NCBI RefSeq assembly: GCF_000178855.1
Contig: NZ_ADVG01000001.1
Span: 2,641,481-2,705,480 of the forward strand
DNA length: 64,000 nucleotides
Reading direction: 5' to 3'
Source of the DNA: Ktedonobacter racemifer DSM 44963
GTDB taxonomy: Bacteria > Chloroflexota > Ktedonobacteria > Ktedonobacterales > Ktedonobacteraceae
Shown: piece after piece, positions 9,839 to 19,000 of the stretch
Layout: each line of letters begins with the position of its first letter
How positions within the stretch are numbered: the first letter of the stretch is position 1
Made by a program: the position numbers and the translations under genes
The notes under the pieces: model-generated
The model's input: the letters and a program-made list of their open reading frames with translations, nothing else
Databases searched by the model: none
What the model was told of the DNA's origin: nothing

Positions 9839-10223
9839 ATGAACCCTCAAACAACAATTTTAAATACCTTTGAATGCTAGTGTACCATACAAAAGCAAGT
9901 AAAGTGAGTTAAGGTATTCAAGAAACATTAAAAATTATAAATTTTGCCCTAAAAATTATTGAAACTATTCAAGAGTTGTCAATTCAACTCAAAAGCATTG
10001 CAAACCACTCAATAATATGCTAATCTTGTTATGTAAGGATCCTTTCGTATTTGTTAATCCTTTAATGTCAAGTTTGAGGAGGTGATAACCGATAAAAAAC
10101 TGACTCTCGTGAATCAGACGAGAGTCAGTGAGTGAGAACGCACAAAAACCTTGGAAGTTCCGGAGTTCTCTGTGCTCAGCATAGCGCATCGAGACTCCGC
10201 AGTCAAGAAAGAGATGATGCACT
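9839..10223. other. AT-rich intergenic region with hairpin at 10100-10128
   Basis: About 385 bases without a convincing gene. The left part is AT-rich and could hold divergent promoters. CTGACTCTCGT (10100-10110) pairs exactly with ACGAGAGTCAG (10118-10128) around a 7-nt loop. A strong AGGAGGTGAT site at 10078-10087 is not followed by a good start codon. The hairpin lies in the probable leader of the following operon and could be regulatory. Confidence 0.5.
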
Positions 10224-10721
10224 ATGTCACAACGAGCCTCAACAGACGTACATTCAGGCCATGTCATGGATGCTCCTGTCACCATTTCCAACCTTATCTT
10301 CTTTCGTGGCGTCCAGGCGGGATATCAGGCCTATCAGAACGAACCAACCCCGCTCAATGAGCATGACCTCTTTGAACATCTTGCGCATCGCCTGCTCGCG
10401 TATCCCGATTCGACCTGCGAGAATACCGGCTGGGTCATCGGCTGGGTGAAGGGCTTACTGGAAGCTTCCTCCACTCAACAGCCGCCCTTCTCCATTTCGT
10501 CTGGTAGACGCGCTGAGGAACCTGCTCCCTACGGGGATAACTTTCTCCCTGTGATTTCCAATGACAACCAGCTTCACAGCATCACCAACCTGTTTTGCTA
10601 TGCTCCTTCATGTCCCTGTCATGAAGACCAGGAGAACATTGCAGAGGTTGCCCGTTACGTGAATGACGGTCTTCTCACCACGCAAGAAGCAACCGATCAT
10701 ATCGCAGGGAAGCATCTCTAG
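10224..10721 (+). CDS. Small protein of an unrecognised family, first of two paralogues
   Basis: The 165-residue product shows the pattern FFRGVQAGY (residues 27-35) and, about 35 residues later, GWVIGWVKGLLE. The gene two positions further has the same layout (FHNGVQSG then GYVCGWNEEF), so the two look like distant tandem paralogues. The C-terminal part has three Cys in CYAPSCPCHE and a helical tail with EVARYVNDGLLTTQEA. No signal peptide or membrane segment is seen. It starts an apparent operon running to 13776; function unknown. Confidence 0.65.
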   Translation: MSQRASTDVHSGHVMDAPVTISNLIFFRGVQAGYQAYQNEPTPLNEHDLFEHLAHRLLAYPDSTCENTGWVIGWVKGLLEASSTQQPPFSISSGRRAEEPAPYGDNFLPVISNDNQLHSITNLFCYAPSCPCHEDQENIAEVARYVNDGLLTTQEATDHIAGKHL

Positions 10722-10730
10722 CTGGGAATG

Positions 10731-10762
10731 CCCCTCTTGTTGCCTGTAAGCAACAAGAGGGG
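10731..10762. promoter_or_regulatory. Intra-operon hairpin
   Basis: CCCCTCTTGTTGC and GCAACAAGAGGGG form a perfect 13-bp stem with a 6-nt loop, ending 17 bases before the next start codon. There is no T-run after it, so an attenuator or mRNA-stabilising stem is as likely as a terminator. Confidence 0.6.
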
Positions 10763-10779
10763 ACAAGAGGAGGAAACGC

Positions 10780-11202
10780 ATGAAGCAGAACAGAATGGGA
10801 ATCACCTCACGCTTCCATGAGAAAGCACAGCAGCAAGACGCCTCGCGACAGCGCGTCGGAACCTCGTGTAGTTTTTACCCAGAGGATACATCCAGGCCGA
10901 CAGACAAGACAGAGCACACAGGCATTGATGCCATCCTTATCTGTGCCGATCCTGTCTTTCATAACGGAGTCCAATCAGGACGGTGCGAGTTTATCGCCCT
11001 GGCTTTTGAAAAGCGCGAGATCGTGGCTCAGGATGTAGAGAACGCCCTGCAATGGGCCATGTACGACACCTTGCGCCCGGCATTATGGCGCTATGGCTAT
11101 GTGTGCGGCTGGAACGAAGAGTTTTACAAATACGCCATGCGCAAACGAGAGGAACAAGCCCACACTCCAAGACCGGCACATGACGAGAGGAGAGAAAGAT
11201 AA
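10780..11202 (+). CDS. Small protein of an unrecognised family, second paralogue
   Basis: The ATG follows GAGGAGGAAACGC. The 140-residue product has a basic N-terminus, then FHNGVQSGRCEF (residues 61-72) and GYVCGWNEEFYKYAM (105-119), matching the layout of the gene at 10224. It ends in a polar tail. It overlaps the next gene by one base (TAATG), which indicates translational coupling. Likely cytoplasmic; function unknown. Confidence 0.65.
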   Translation: MKQNRMGITSRFHEKAQQQDASRQRVGTSCSFYPEDTSRPTDKTEHTGIDAILICADPVFHNGVQSGRCEFIALAFEKREIVAQDVENALQWAMYDTLRPALWRYGYVCGWNEEFYKYAMRKREEQAHTPRPAHDERRER

Positions 11203-11927
11203 TGCGCCCTTCTCGCTATCGTCCAACGCTGGAAACCGAACAGCAACCCACACGCACAAAGCACGTTACCAGAGCACTGAGAGAGGAAAGAGACACCCAG
11301 GACCAGGTCAACGAAGACGCCTTGTATGACACGCGTACCCATACAAGTGTGGTACGCCAAGGCTCCTATCAGCCAGCCAGGACAGACGCGCAGGGTACGC
11401 GCCGAATCAGTGTGTCTGTCCACGAGCACCCCAGGCAACAGAGGCAGCTCCAGCAGGAGTCCCTCTTACCCGTTGGGACGCCCAGGCCGTTTCATGTTCC
11501 CCGGTGGCCTGCCTATGTGGGACTGGTAGGCGTCTTCATGATTGGTGGATGGCTTGGCATAGGCGTAGGACAACAAGCGTGGCAAGGATGGCAAGATGAC
11601 CTACACTATGGACACCCCCGTACCTACCAGACTGACACCGTTGTCGGTCACAATCACGATACCAGAGCGAACCCTTCTCAATTCATAGTGCTCAATCTGC
11701 ATGGGCAGATTACGGTCATTGAACTACCTGCAGGTGACCCAGGCAAAACCCATGTGTACAAAACAGGGATGACACTGCTCGGAAGTGGGCAAGACATGAC
11801 CCCGGCACAGGTCACGTTCAAAGACCTGGACGGAGACATGATTGTCTCTGTTGGAGGGCAAAGCATTGCCTACAAGAACGAGAACGACGTCTTCAGCACC
11901 ACCCCTATGAAGGAGGTCAAAGAGTGA
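11202..11927 (+). CDS. Single-pass membrane protein with an extracytoplasmic domain
   Basis: The 241-residue product has a long polar, Gln- and Arg-rich N-terminal part, one membrane segment near residues 102-124 (WPAYVGLVGVFMIGGWLGIG), and an outer domain beginning LHYGHPRTYQTD and containing FIVLNLHGQITVIELPAGDP. The last 110 residues are clearly related to the fragment at 37848-38189 (HVHYGYPRTTQV, ALNLKGQVMIFEVPGGDP). The stop codon overlaps the GTG of the next gene. Its neighbours suggest an envelope-associated role. Confidence 0.7.
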   Translation: MRPSRYRPTLETEQQPTRTKHVTRALREERDTQDQVNEDALYDTRTHTSVVRQGSYQPARTDAQGTRRISVSVHEHPRQQRQLQQESLLPVGTPRPFHVPRWPAYVGLVGVFMIGGWLGIGVGQQAWQGWQDDLHYGHPRTYQTDTVVGHNHDTRANPSQFIVLNLHGQITVIELPAGDPGKTHVYKTGMTLLGSGQDMTPAQVTFKDLDGDMIVSVGGQSIAYKNENDVFSTTPMKEVKE

Positions 11928-12352
11928 TCGTCACACCAGCATACCCCGTGCAAACCAAGCAGCCACAGCGCCCCCAGGAGAGCGAACCAAGAGGGCCACG
12001 CCGAACGCTAGGCATGTTGACCCAACGGGTACACGACCTGATGGGCGTCACCTTTAGCGGGGTGGATGAATATGTTGTGCTCTGTTGTAAGGAGACGATC
12101 ACAGCCACCCTTGCTCTGAACTTGCAAACCACATTTCAGACAGAGCGCCCCATCCAAGCCATAGTGGTCTCGTATGGCAAAGTCAACACGACAGGCGATG
12201 GGTATATCGTCATCCGTTGGCGCGGAACCGTTCCAGAGACCTTTTTTGACCAGCTCGACCAACTGAATCACGACATTGCCTTCTACCTGGCCTTCCTCGC
12301 AGGCCCGCTCGATACCTGTAGAGCGCCGTGGGACAGGACCACCCACGCCTAA
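11924..12352 (+). CDS. Small soluble protein of unknown function
   Basis: The GTG start at 11924 overlaps the previous stop (GTGA). The 142-residue product has a proline-rich polar N-terminus, then a compact alpha/beta-looking part with EYVVLCCKETI and IQAIVVSYGKV, and ends in a helical piece with LDQLNHDIAFYLAFLAGP. No membrane segment or known motif was recognised. Tight overlap puts it in the same operon as the membrane protein before it. Confidence 0.6.
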   Translation: MIVTPAYPVQTKQPQRPQESEPRGPRRTLGMLTQRVHDLMGVTFSGVDEYVVLCCKETITATLALNLQTTFQTERPIQAIVVSYGKVNTTGDGYIVIRWRGTVPETFFDQLDQLNHDIAFYLAFLAGPLDTCRAPWDRTTHA

Positions 12353-12359
12353 TGTTTCT

Positions 12360-12390
12360 GGGAAGAGCACGCCGTGATGATGCTCTTCCC
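12360..12390. promoter_or_regulatory. Intra-operon hairpin
   Basis: GGGAAGAGCA pairs exactly with TGCTCTTCCC around an 11-nt loop, between the previous stop and the ribosome site of the next gene. As with the stem at 10731, no T-run follows. Confidence 0.55.
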
Positions 12391-12414
12391 TCTCCTACGT
12401 TTGGAGGGAACCCT

Positions 12415-13776
12415 ATGCAAGACAACATACGTAATGACCTAGAGCAGATGCTCCGTGAGCTTGACCAGGAGCAGCAGCAGGCGCGCACGATCAACGGCAT
12501 TCCCCACATCGAAGCCAACCAGGAATACGACCGCGAGCGCCGCTTGTATGACATTGAGATCCACATTTATCCCAAGGAGGGACCAGAGCCAGAAGAGCCA
12601 GCCAACACGGTTGAGAGTTCCCTACCAATCGGCCAGGAGCCGCAACCACGAGGAAGAAAGTCGCTACAGTGGGTCAGAAAGCGCACACGCCCGCTTGGCC
12701 TCATGGCATGCGCATGTGCGCTTCTTATTGGTTACCTGCTGTTCGCGTTCCCCCTCTGGACAGCGACCACGACGGTCACAATTGTTCCAGTCACACGCAC
12801 CATAGAAAGTCGCCTCATAGTGACCATAGGGAACGCCGACCCAGCCGACCGCCAGATACCAGGAAGGTTTCTGCCCACCATCACGATGAGCCAGGCACGT
12901 ACCGGTGCCACTACCGGAAAGACCCACCAGGACGCGCAGGCTGCACACGGCTCCATCACATTTTACAATAGCGCGACCTATGCGCAGATGATACCAGCGG
13001 GAACGCTTGTCACCGCAGCGAACGGCATCCAGGCCGCAACCGATCAAGACGTAACTATAGGAGCGGCGAGCTACCCCACCTTTGGGCAGGCGAGCGTCAG
13101 CGCCCACGCTATAGTCGCAGGACCAGCAGGCAATCTCAAGGCAGGTGCGATCTATGGTCCCTGTTGCCGTGTCAACATCTCCGCAGTCAACGGAGCCTTT
13201 CGCGGAGGGCTGGACGCACGCGACTACCAGACCGTGACCCAACGCGACATCGATATAGTAGCTGAGGTCTTAAAAACTGGCCTTGACCAGGGCACAGAAG
13301 CGGCCCTGCAGGCGCAGGTGCAGGGCAGCGAGACGTTAGCAACTCCATTGCACTGTCAGCAGCGGGCCGATCCTGATCACCGACCCGGGGAAGAGGCAAC
13401 AACGATCCATGTAACCCTGAACGAGACGTGCACGGGCATCGCCTACCAGACGCAACCGCTACACGCGTTGTTGACTCAGGCCATAAATGTCCAGGCGGTG
13501 AGGCAGCTAGGAGCTGGGTACGCGCCGAATGGTGACACACAGGTCACGGCCAAGGCACAAGGGACGAACAGAATACAGGCGATCGGAACAAGTAGATGGG
13601 TTTACCAGTTTACCCAGGCGCAGCAGGAACAAATAAAGGGAACTATTGCAGGCAAGAGCCAGGCCCAGACCAAGACCCTGCTGCTGGCCCAGCCAGGCGT
13701 ACAATCGGTATCGTTCTCGGGGAATACCACCCTTCCAGACAAGCAAGGTATTCGATTTGTCATTGTCACCTTTTAG
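12415..13776 (+). CDS. Membrane-anchored baseplate J-like protein
   Basis: The ATG at 12415 follows GGAGGGAACCCT; an upstream in-frame start lies inside the preceding gene and is rejected. The 453-residue product has a polar N-terminus, one membrane segment near residues 73-92 (LMACACALLIGYLLFAF), and an outer part with AGTLVTAANGIQAATDQD and HAIVAGPAGNLKAGAI, the G-x-x-A-G-x-x-G-N pattern of baseplate J / gp47 proteins. No other phage tail gene is nearby, so it is more likely an envelope protein that shares the fold. It closes the operon starting at 10224. Confidence 0.7.
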   Translation: MQDNIRNDLEQMLRELDQEQQQARTINGIPHIEANQEYDRERRLYDIEIHIYPKEGPEPEEPANTVESSLPIGQEPQPRGRKSLQWVRKRTRPLGLMACACALLIGYLLFAFPLWTATTTVTIVPVTRTIESRLIVTIGNADPADRQIPGRFLPTITMSQARTGATTGKTHQDAQAAHGSITFYNSATYAQMIPAGTLVTAANGIQAATDQDVTIGAASYPTFGQASVSAHAIVAGPAGNLKAGAIYGPCCRVNISAVNGAFRGGLDARDYQTVTQRDIDIVAEVLKTGLDQGTEAALQAQVQGSETLATPLHCQQRADPDHRPGEEATTIHVTLNETCTGIAYQTQPLHALLTQAINVQAVRQLGAGYAPNGDTQVTAKAQGTNRIQAIGTSRWVYQFTQAQQEQIKGTIAGKSQAQTKTLLLAQPGVQSVSFSGNTTLPDKQGIRFVIVTF

Positions 13777-13903
13777 AACATGGAGCGAAAGTGGAGCATG
13801 CACATCGTCATAGTTAGGAACGCCTCGATAGGTATCGCATTCGGCTCGCCAATGAGCATGAAAAGCCAGCGAACAACAAGTAAACAGAAAGAGGAGGAGA
13901 AAC

Positions 13904-15523
13904 ATGATGCAGCCTAATCCTTCAGAAAATGCTACGGTAATTGTCCTGGGCTATATTCGGCGTTCCAGCGAAATGCAAAAGGACAACTACAGTATTGACG
14001 CCCAGAAACGGGCCATCCGAGAAGCAGCCACGCTACGCGGGCTACCAGAGCCGATCTTTTATGAGGATGACGAGCGAAGCGCCCATGGAGAACAGATCGC
14101 CAACCGCCCCGCTTTTAAGCGGCTCCTCGATTATGTGCAAGCCAATCCAGGAAGAGTCATCGTGATCGTTCATACTTTCGATCGTTGGTCTCGTAATGTG
14201 ATGGTGACACTACAAAGTTTCCGTGTTCTCTCTCAATCGCGCACATCGTTCGTCTCGTTATCCGAACATATTGACTACAGTACGCCAGAGGGTATGTTAC
14301 AGCTGACAATTCTGGCAGCGTTCGCGGCCTACTTCTCTGACATGTTGGCCAAACATACCAGCAAAGGAAAGGAAGAACGAGCTGCGCAAGGACTCTACAA
14401 CGGAGATATTCCATTTGGATTCCGTTCAACAGGCCCAAAATCTCCACCAGCGTTTGATCCAGAGGAATACCCTGGTTTACGTCTGCTTGGAGAGCTTCGT
14501 ATGAAGGGAGTGGAAGCAGAGAAAATAGCCGACAAACTGAATGAGGCAGGCTATCGCACCGGCAGCAAGCGATTTGGCGCAAGGCTCTTTACCGGTGATA
14601 CAGTCACCGCGATGCTACGCAATGAGTTTTACGCAGAGTACGAACCTGGAAGCGGCTATGGGACGGTGAAATACAAAGATCAGAGGTTTCGCGGTCTGCA
14701 CCCGGCAGCCTTTACCTACGACGAGTGGCAGAAAATGAGAGCCATTACCAAGTCTATGTATCGCGCAAGCGCTCGTACAGAGCAAGTGAAGCGCGTTTAT
14801 GAATTCGCGGGCTACATCGCGTGTCTCCATTGCGCTTTACCTCTCCGTTGTGAAACTGGGAATACCAAGGATAACCCACGCGCCTACTATCGGGACGCGG
14901 CGAAGGCACGGCGTATTCCCTGCCCCGCTGGGGGGAATCTCATGGTGCGAGTCGATATGGTCCATACTCAGTTTGGCGATTTGCTCAAAAGCTTCTCGTT
15001 GCCGGAAAACTGGCGAGACCTCATACGCCGCGCCATGATGGCGAAGGCCTTTGCCAATACAGCCACTCCGGAAACCGCCGAGCGCGAAAAAGAGCGCCTG
15101 AGACTCAAAAAAAATCGCCTCCTCAAGCAGCACAGAGAAGGATACATTGAGGATGAAGAGTTTGAAGGTGAAATGGCGGCTATTACCCTCGCACTCAAAA
15201 AACTTGATGTTCCGGACGTGGGGGGAGTCACCTACGACGAGGTGATAGAAGCGGGTGAACACCTCCCAGGCATGGCCGCATTGTGGGATGTTGCCACCCC
15301 CGAAGAGCGATACGAAATGGTCACCATTCTCTTGGAGCCAGAAGGTTTATATTATGACACCGAATTGAAAATGATTGCCGCACTCAAACCACGCCCGGCA
15401 TTCCTACCGATCTTACGTCTGCTTCAAGGAGTTTTTGAACACAAAGAAACCAGTGAACTGCTTGTAGCAATTCACTGGTCGAAGCGGAACCGACGGGATT
15501 CGAACCCGCGATCTTCTGCGTGA
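13904..15523 (+). CDS. Large serine recombinase, 3' end overlapping tRNA-Asp
   Basis: The 539-residue product has the resolvase domain (catalytic Ser in YIRRSSEMQ, and DRWSRNVM), a recombinase domain (GLRLLGELRMKGVEAEKIA, TGDTVTAMLRNEFYAEY), a zinc-ribbon start (CLHCALPLRC) and a coiled-coil-like region (KERLRLKKNRLLKQHREG). It would integrate or excise DNA between attachment sites. Its last codons (NRRDSNPRSSA) are read through the antisense of a tRNA gene, and the stop lies inside it, which suggests that the tRNA end is one attachment site. The start has a strong GAGGAG site. Confidence 0.9.
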   Translation: MMQPNPSENATVIVLGYIRRSSEMQKDNYSIDAQKRAIREAATLRGLPEPIFYEDDERSAHGEQIANRPAFKRLLDYVQANPGRVIVIVHTFDRWSRNVMVTLQSFRVLSQSRTSFVSLSEHIDYSTPEGMLQLTILAAFAAYFSDMLAKHTSKGKEERAAQGLYNGDIPFGFRSTGPKSPPAFDPEEYPGLRLLGELRMKGVEAEKIADKLNEAGYRTGSKRFGARLFTGDTVTAMLRNEFYAEYEPGSGYGTVKYKDQRFRGLHPAAFTYDEWQKMRAITKSMYRASARTEQVKRVYEFAGYIACLHCALPLRCETGNTKDNPRAYYRDAAKARRIPCPAGGNLMVRVDMVHTQFGDLLKSFSLPENWRDLIRRAMMAKAFANTATPETAEREKERLRLKKNRLLKQHREGYIEDEEFEGEMAAITLALKKLDVPDVGGVTYDEVIEAGEHLPGMAALWDVATPEERYEMVTILLEPEGLYYDTELKMIAALKPRPAFLPILRLLQGVFEHKETSELLVAIHWSKRNRRDSNPRSSA

Positions 15524-15558
15524 CAGGCAGACATGTTAGGCCACTACACCACGGCTCC
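15485..15558 (-). tRNA. tRNA-Asp (anticodon GTC)
   Basis: On the minus strand the sequence folds as a tRNA: acceptor GGAGCCG with CGGTTCC and discriminator G, T-arm GGGTTCGAATCCC, anticodon loop CTGTCAC with GTC. CCA is not encoded. The discriminator G is normal for tRNA-Asp. The 3' half overlaps the end of the recombinase gene on the other strand. Confidence 0.95.
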
Positions 15559-15616
15559 ATATGGTTGTTCGTCGTCTCGATTTCGCTTGTTCGTTCGCGT
15601 CCTCTCGACGTGGATA

Positions 15617-15645
15617 ATAATAGCAGACTCCTACTCTCTTGTCAA
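15617..15645 (-). promoter_or_regulatory. Promoter of tRNA-Asp
   Basis: On the minus strand TTGACA (15645-15640) and TATTAT (15622-15617) are 17 bases apart, a near-consensus promoter about 60 bases before the tRNA. Confidence 0.85.
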
Positions 15646-16057
15646 GCGTTTTTACCGGCGAATTTTGACGAGTTTTCAGGATGTCGCAAAAAACAACCAG
15701 CGTATGCCGGCGGGCGTGCCTGTTGAGGCTGTCCCCTTCCTTCCCAAGGGTCCGACCCACCACACTCCCACCGCACGACCAAGCGCGACACAGCCTGCCT
15801 TCAGCACTCCCCCCTCCCCCCGAGCGAGGCACGTCAAATGCGCCATGGCACGAGTCGCTCGCGTAAGGCGGTTCAGAATCCGAGTTCCTTCCTTCCTCCG
15901 CAGGCCTGATGAAGACCATCGTCGCGTCAAGCGCCCACGGCTCGCAACAACGCGTGCTGTGATCTTCTCCGGGTGACGTGGGTCGGTCGGGTGGTTGCCC
16001 ATCAACGCTGATGCGTCACCGCTCATTTACCCGACCCACGTCACGTTCCCGGGGAAA
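15646..16057. other. Intergenic region with terminator-like inverted repeat at 15973-16044
   Basis: No convincing gene is seen here. GTGACGTGGGTCGG (15973-15986) is repeated exactly in inverse at 16031-16044, just past the stop of the minus-strand protease gene, and may end its transcript. The short open frames on both strands lack ribosome sites. Confidence 0.5.
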
Positions 16058-19000
16058 TCAGTACGTGAAGGTTTGGATCTGCGTATGACCGGGTGCAAGT
16101 GTCCACCCGGTCCTGGTAGATGGGTCGAGCTGGATACCGCGCTCGCTACGCGAGGCAAGCGGATTGCTGAAACCATCGGCAAAGTTGAATATAGAGAGCG
16201 TACGCAGCACCGTGCCAGTGGTGAGATCAACCAGGTCGAGTTGACTCATCGCGTTGCTGTCCGTTATTCGCGGTGTCGGGCTGCCAAATATTGAGTCGCC
16301 AGCCGGAGTGTAGTACGCAATCAGGGCGAGATGGTGCACTCCGTCCACAGCAATCGTCTGCGGAAACTCCTTGCGCAACGTGAAATTCTGGCCGCCGACG
16401 AGCGTCTGTTCGTCAATTTGCTGTAGGGAGGCGGTGCCAGGAATGTTGACGCTGAAGGAGGTATGTAAGAGCAGCCATCCGCTGCCGCCCTGCTGGTCGT
16501 CGGCGAAGGCGAGACCGCAGCGGCTGGTCGAGGAGGCAGAAGCGTTAACCTGTGAGCTGTCCAGGTTCACGTCCAGTACCTGCGCTGTGCCACCGCCGAA
16601 GCAGATCAGACTGCTACCCACATGGGCGACCTGTACATGGCCCGTGCTTTGGTCCAGGTCGAGCACGTTGTAGTAGTTGGCGCTTGCCCCCGCGGGGGAG
16701 TGTAGCTGGATTGTCGTGCCCAGGCTACTCGTTGTCAGGTCGAGCGGCAGAACCTCGTTGGCGTTGTCGGACTGGGCCCAGACCAGTAACGCAGCGCGGT
16801 GGCGCACCGGATCCACCCGACCACCAAGGAGCACATCCTGGCTGGACGTCAGGGTAATGGGCTTGCCAACCTCAGTGTTTGTGATGAGATCCCAGGTCTC
16901 TAACTGCTTCGTGTCGTTGCTCGTCCAGTGCGCTACCAGTACCCGGTGTAGCCCGGTGTCCACACCAATCACGGCGTACTTAGCGGTCGGTACGGTATCG
17001 CTGGTGACGGTCGCGCCATAGTTGCCTGTGGCTGGGTCGTAGCGAAGCACCGAAGTTCCGGACGCCTCGGTGACGACTGCGATTGAGTCAGGACCAGCAG
17101 AAGCAAAGTCTAGCACTGTGCCACCGTCGGGGGCGAGACCATCGTTAAAGACCAGAGCCGAGGATGGAGATGCCTGGCCGACTACCTGGCCGTGCTCATC
17201 CACCGGCAGCACCCGGAGATTGTACTGAAGTGAGCTGGCCAGGCCGAGATTGAGGGCGTTCAATTGTACGGTGCCCGAGGTCCCAGGCAGACGCTGGTAG
17301 ATGACGGACCCGCTGTCGTAGCCGTCGCTATCGCGGGCGGTACCGTTCTGCGCCGTGAACGTATTGAGCGAGTTGTAGATCGTGGGCGCAGGCGCGGACA
17401 CCTCAAGCATTGAGCCTCCGGCGCCGCGTATCTCGGTGACCGAGTAGTGCAGTGTGAAGGTGGGTGCCGCGTGGGTGACCACGACCTGGTGCCCTGGCGC
17501 CTGACCAGGGGCGGAGACGATTGGGGTGGTCGGGCGGTCAGTAGCGTCGAATCCGGCGACGCGAAGTGGCGCGAACTCCCCATATAGTGGGTAATTTGGG
17601 TTGTTGTCGTTCTGGATAAGTCCGACGCCGTACAATCCACCGCCGGTGGCGAAGGCGCTCGCCGGGATGGTGACGGTTCCGCTGGTGGCGGTCAACGAAG
17701 TCGACCAGGCAACGTTGAACAGCGGTGCGAGCACCGGGTTCCAGTGCCCAACGGTGGAGACCGCCAGCCTGGGAGCTTGGACGTTGCGGACACCGCTGAG
17801 ATCGTAGTGGACGGTGACATCTTGCCCTGCATGCACCACCGGAGCCACAGTCGGTGCGGGAGCCTCGGTGAAGGTGCCGTCGCTGGCGCTCAGCGTCAGT
17901 GTGCGTGTGATTGAGGCTACCGTGTGATCATCGCGAAGGACATTGAAGGTTACCGTCAGGCTGCGATCTCCAGTGGACACGACCGGAAGTCCGGCGGCCG
18001 TAAGCAACTGCGTCGGAGTGACCCGAATGGACGGCGTCGCCGAGCGGAACCGGGTCGAACCAACCACCAACTGGTAGTCGTCCCCAGGCTGGGAGCCGAC
18101 GAGATCGACGGCAAATGTGACTGGACCCACGAAGCCCTCACCGGTGGCTGTACCTCTCTGGTTGAGGGGGCCGGAGAGATCAATTGTGTTCTGGTCAGTA
18201 AACTCGATGAACGTGCCGCCCAGGCCGCCAATGTTCTGACGGTGCGCAACGGAGAGGCGGACCACCTGCGGGTTCTGGCTGTCCTGTGTCTGGGGAAGCA
18301 GGGACTCCACGGCGGCAGTGAGGTCGATCTGCGGGCCGACTTGAAGGGTGCGGTCGATTTGTGGGGGTGTGGTCACCCGGCGACCGGTGCGCTCTAGTAA
18401 AGAGCGGATCTGTTTGGGCGTTAACTGTTGCCCTGTGAGCAGTCCGACCTGGTGGATCACAGCGGCGGCGGCAGCAATCTCCGGTGCGGAGGCGGAGGTG
18501 CCGCCAGTAAGCACGACCGAGACGGACTGAGCAGTGCCTCTTTGGCGGTGCACGAACGCGATGATGTTGTCGCTCGGTGCGGAGAGGTCGATGCGGGAGC
18601 CGAAGCCGGAGGAGAAGTTGCCGCCACCACTGATCCTGGTCTCCACGACGGTGGCCGAGCCCGCGGGGCCGGTGGCCAGGGTGTCGTCGGTGGTGGTACC
18701 ACCCGCAGCGATCGCGCCGGAGTCCTCAACTATGCTGGGGGTAGTGGAGGTCGCATCGTCGTTGATGTTTGTAGTCTGGGCCGGGACGTGGGTGACATCG
18801 GTCGGTGTGCTGCCGCCGTCCGGGCCTACCGAGGCCGGGGTGAAGAGGCGAGTCCCGTCGTTCGCAGCGATGGTAACCGTGATCCCGTATTGGTGTACGA
18901 TAGTATAGATCGTGGATTGGATCAGCGGGTCGTCCTCAAAGTAGCGGCTGGCGAAACCGTTGACGTCAGTGCCGAAACCGAGACTGGCATTGATGACGGT

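Noticed and set aside
12328..12414. Upstream start for the baseplate-J-like gene
   Set aside because: It lies within the preceding gene and before a hairpin; the ATG at 12415 has the good ribosome site.
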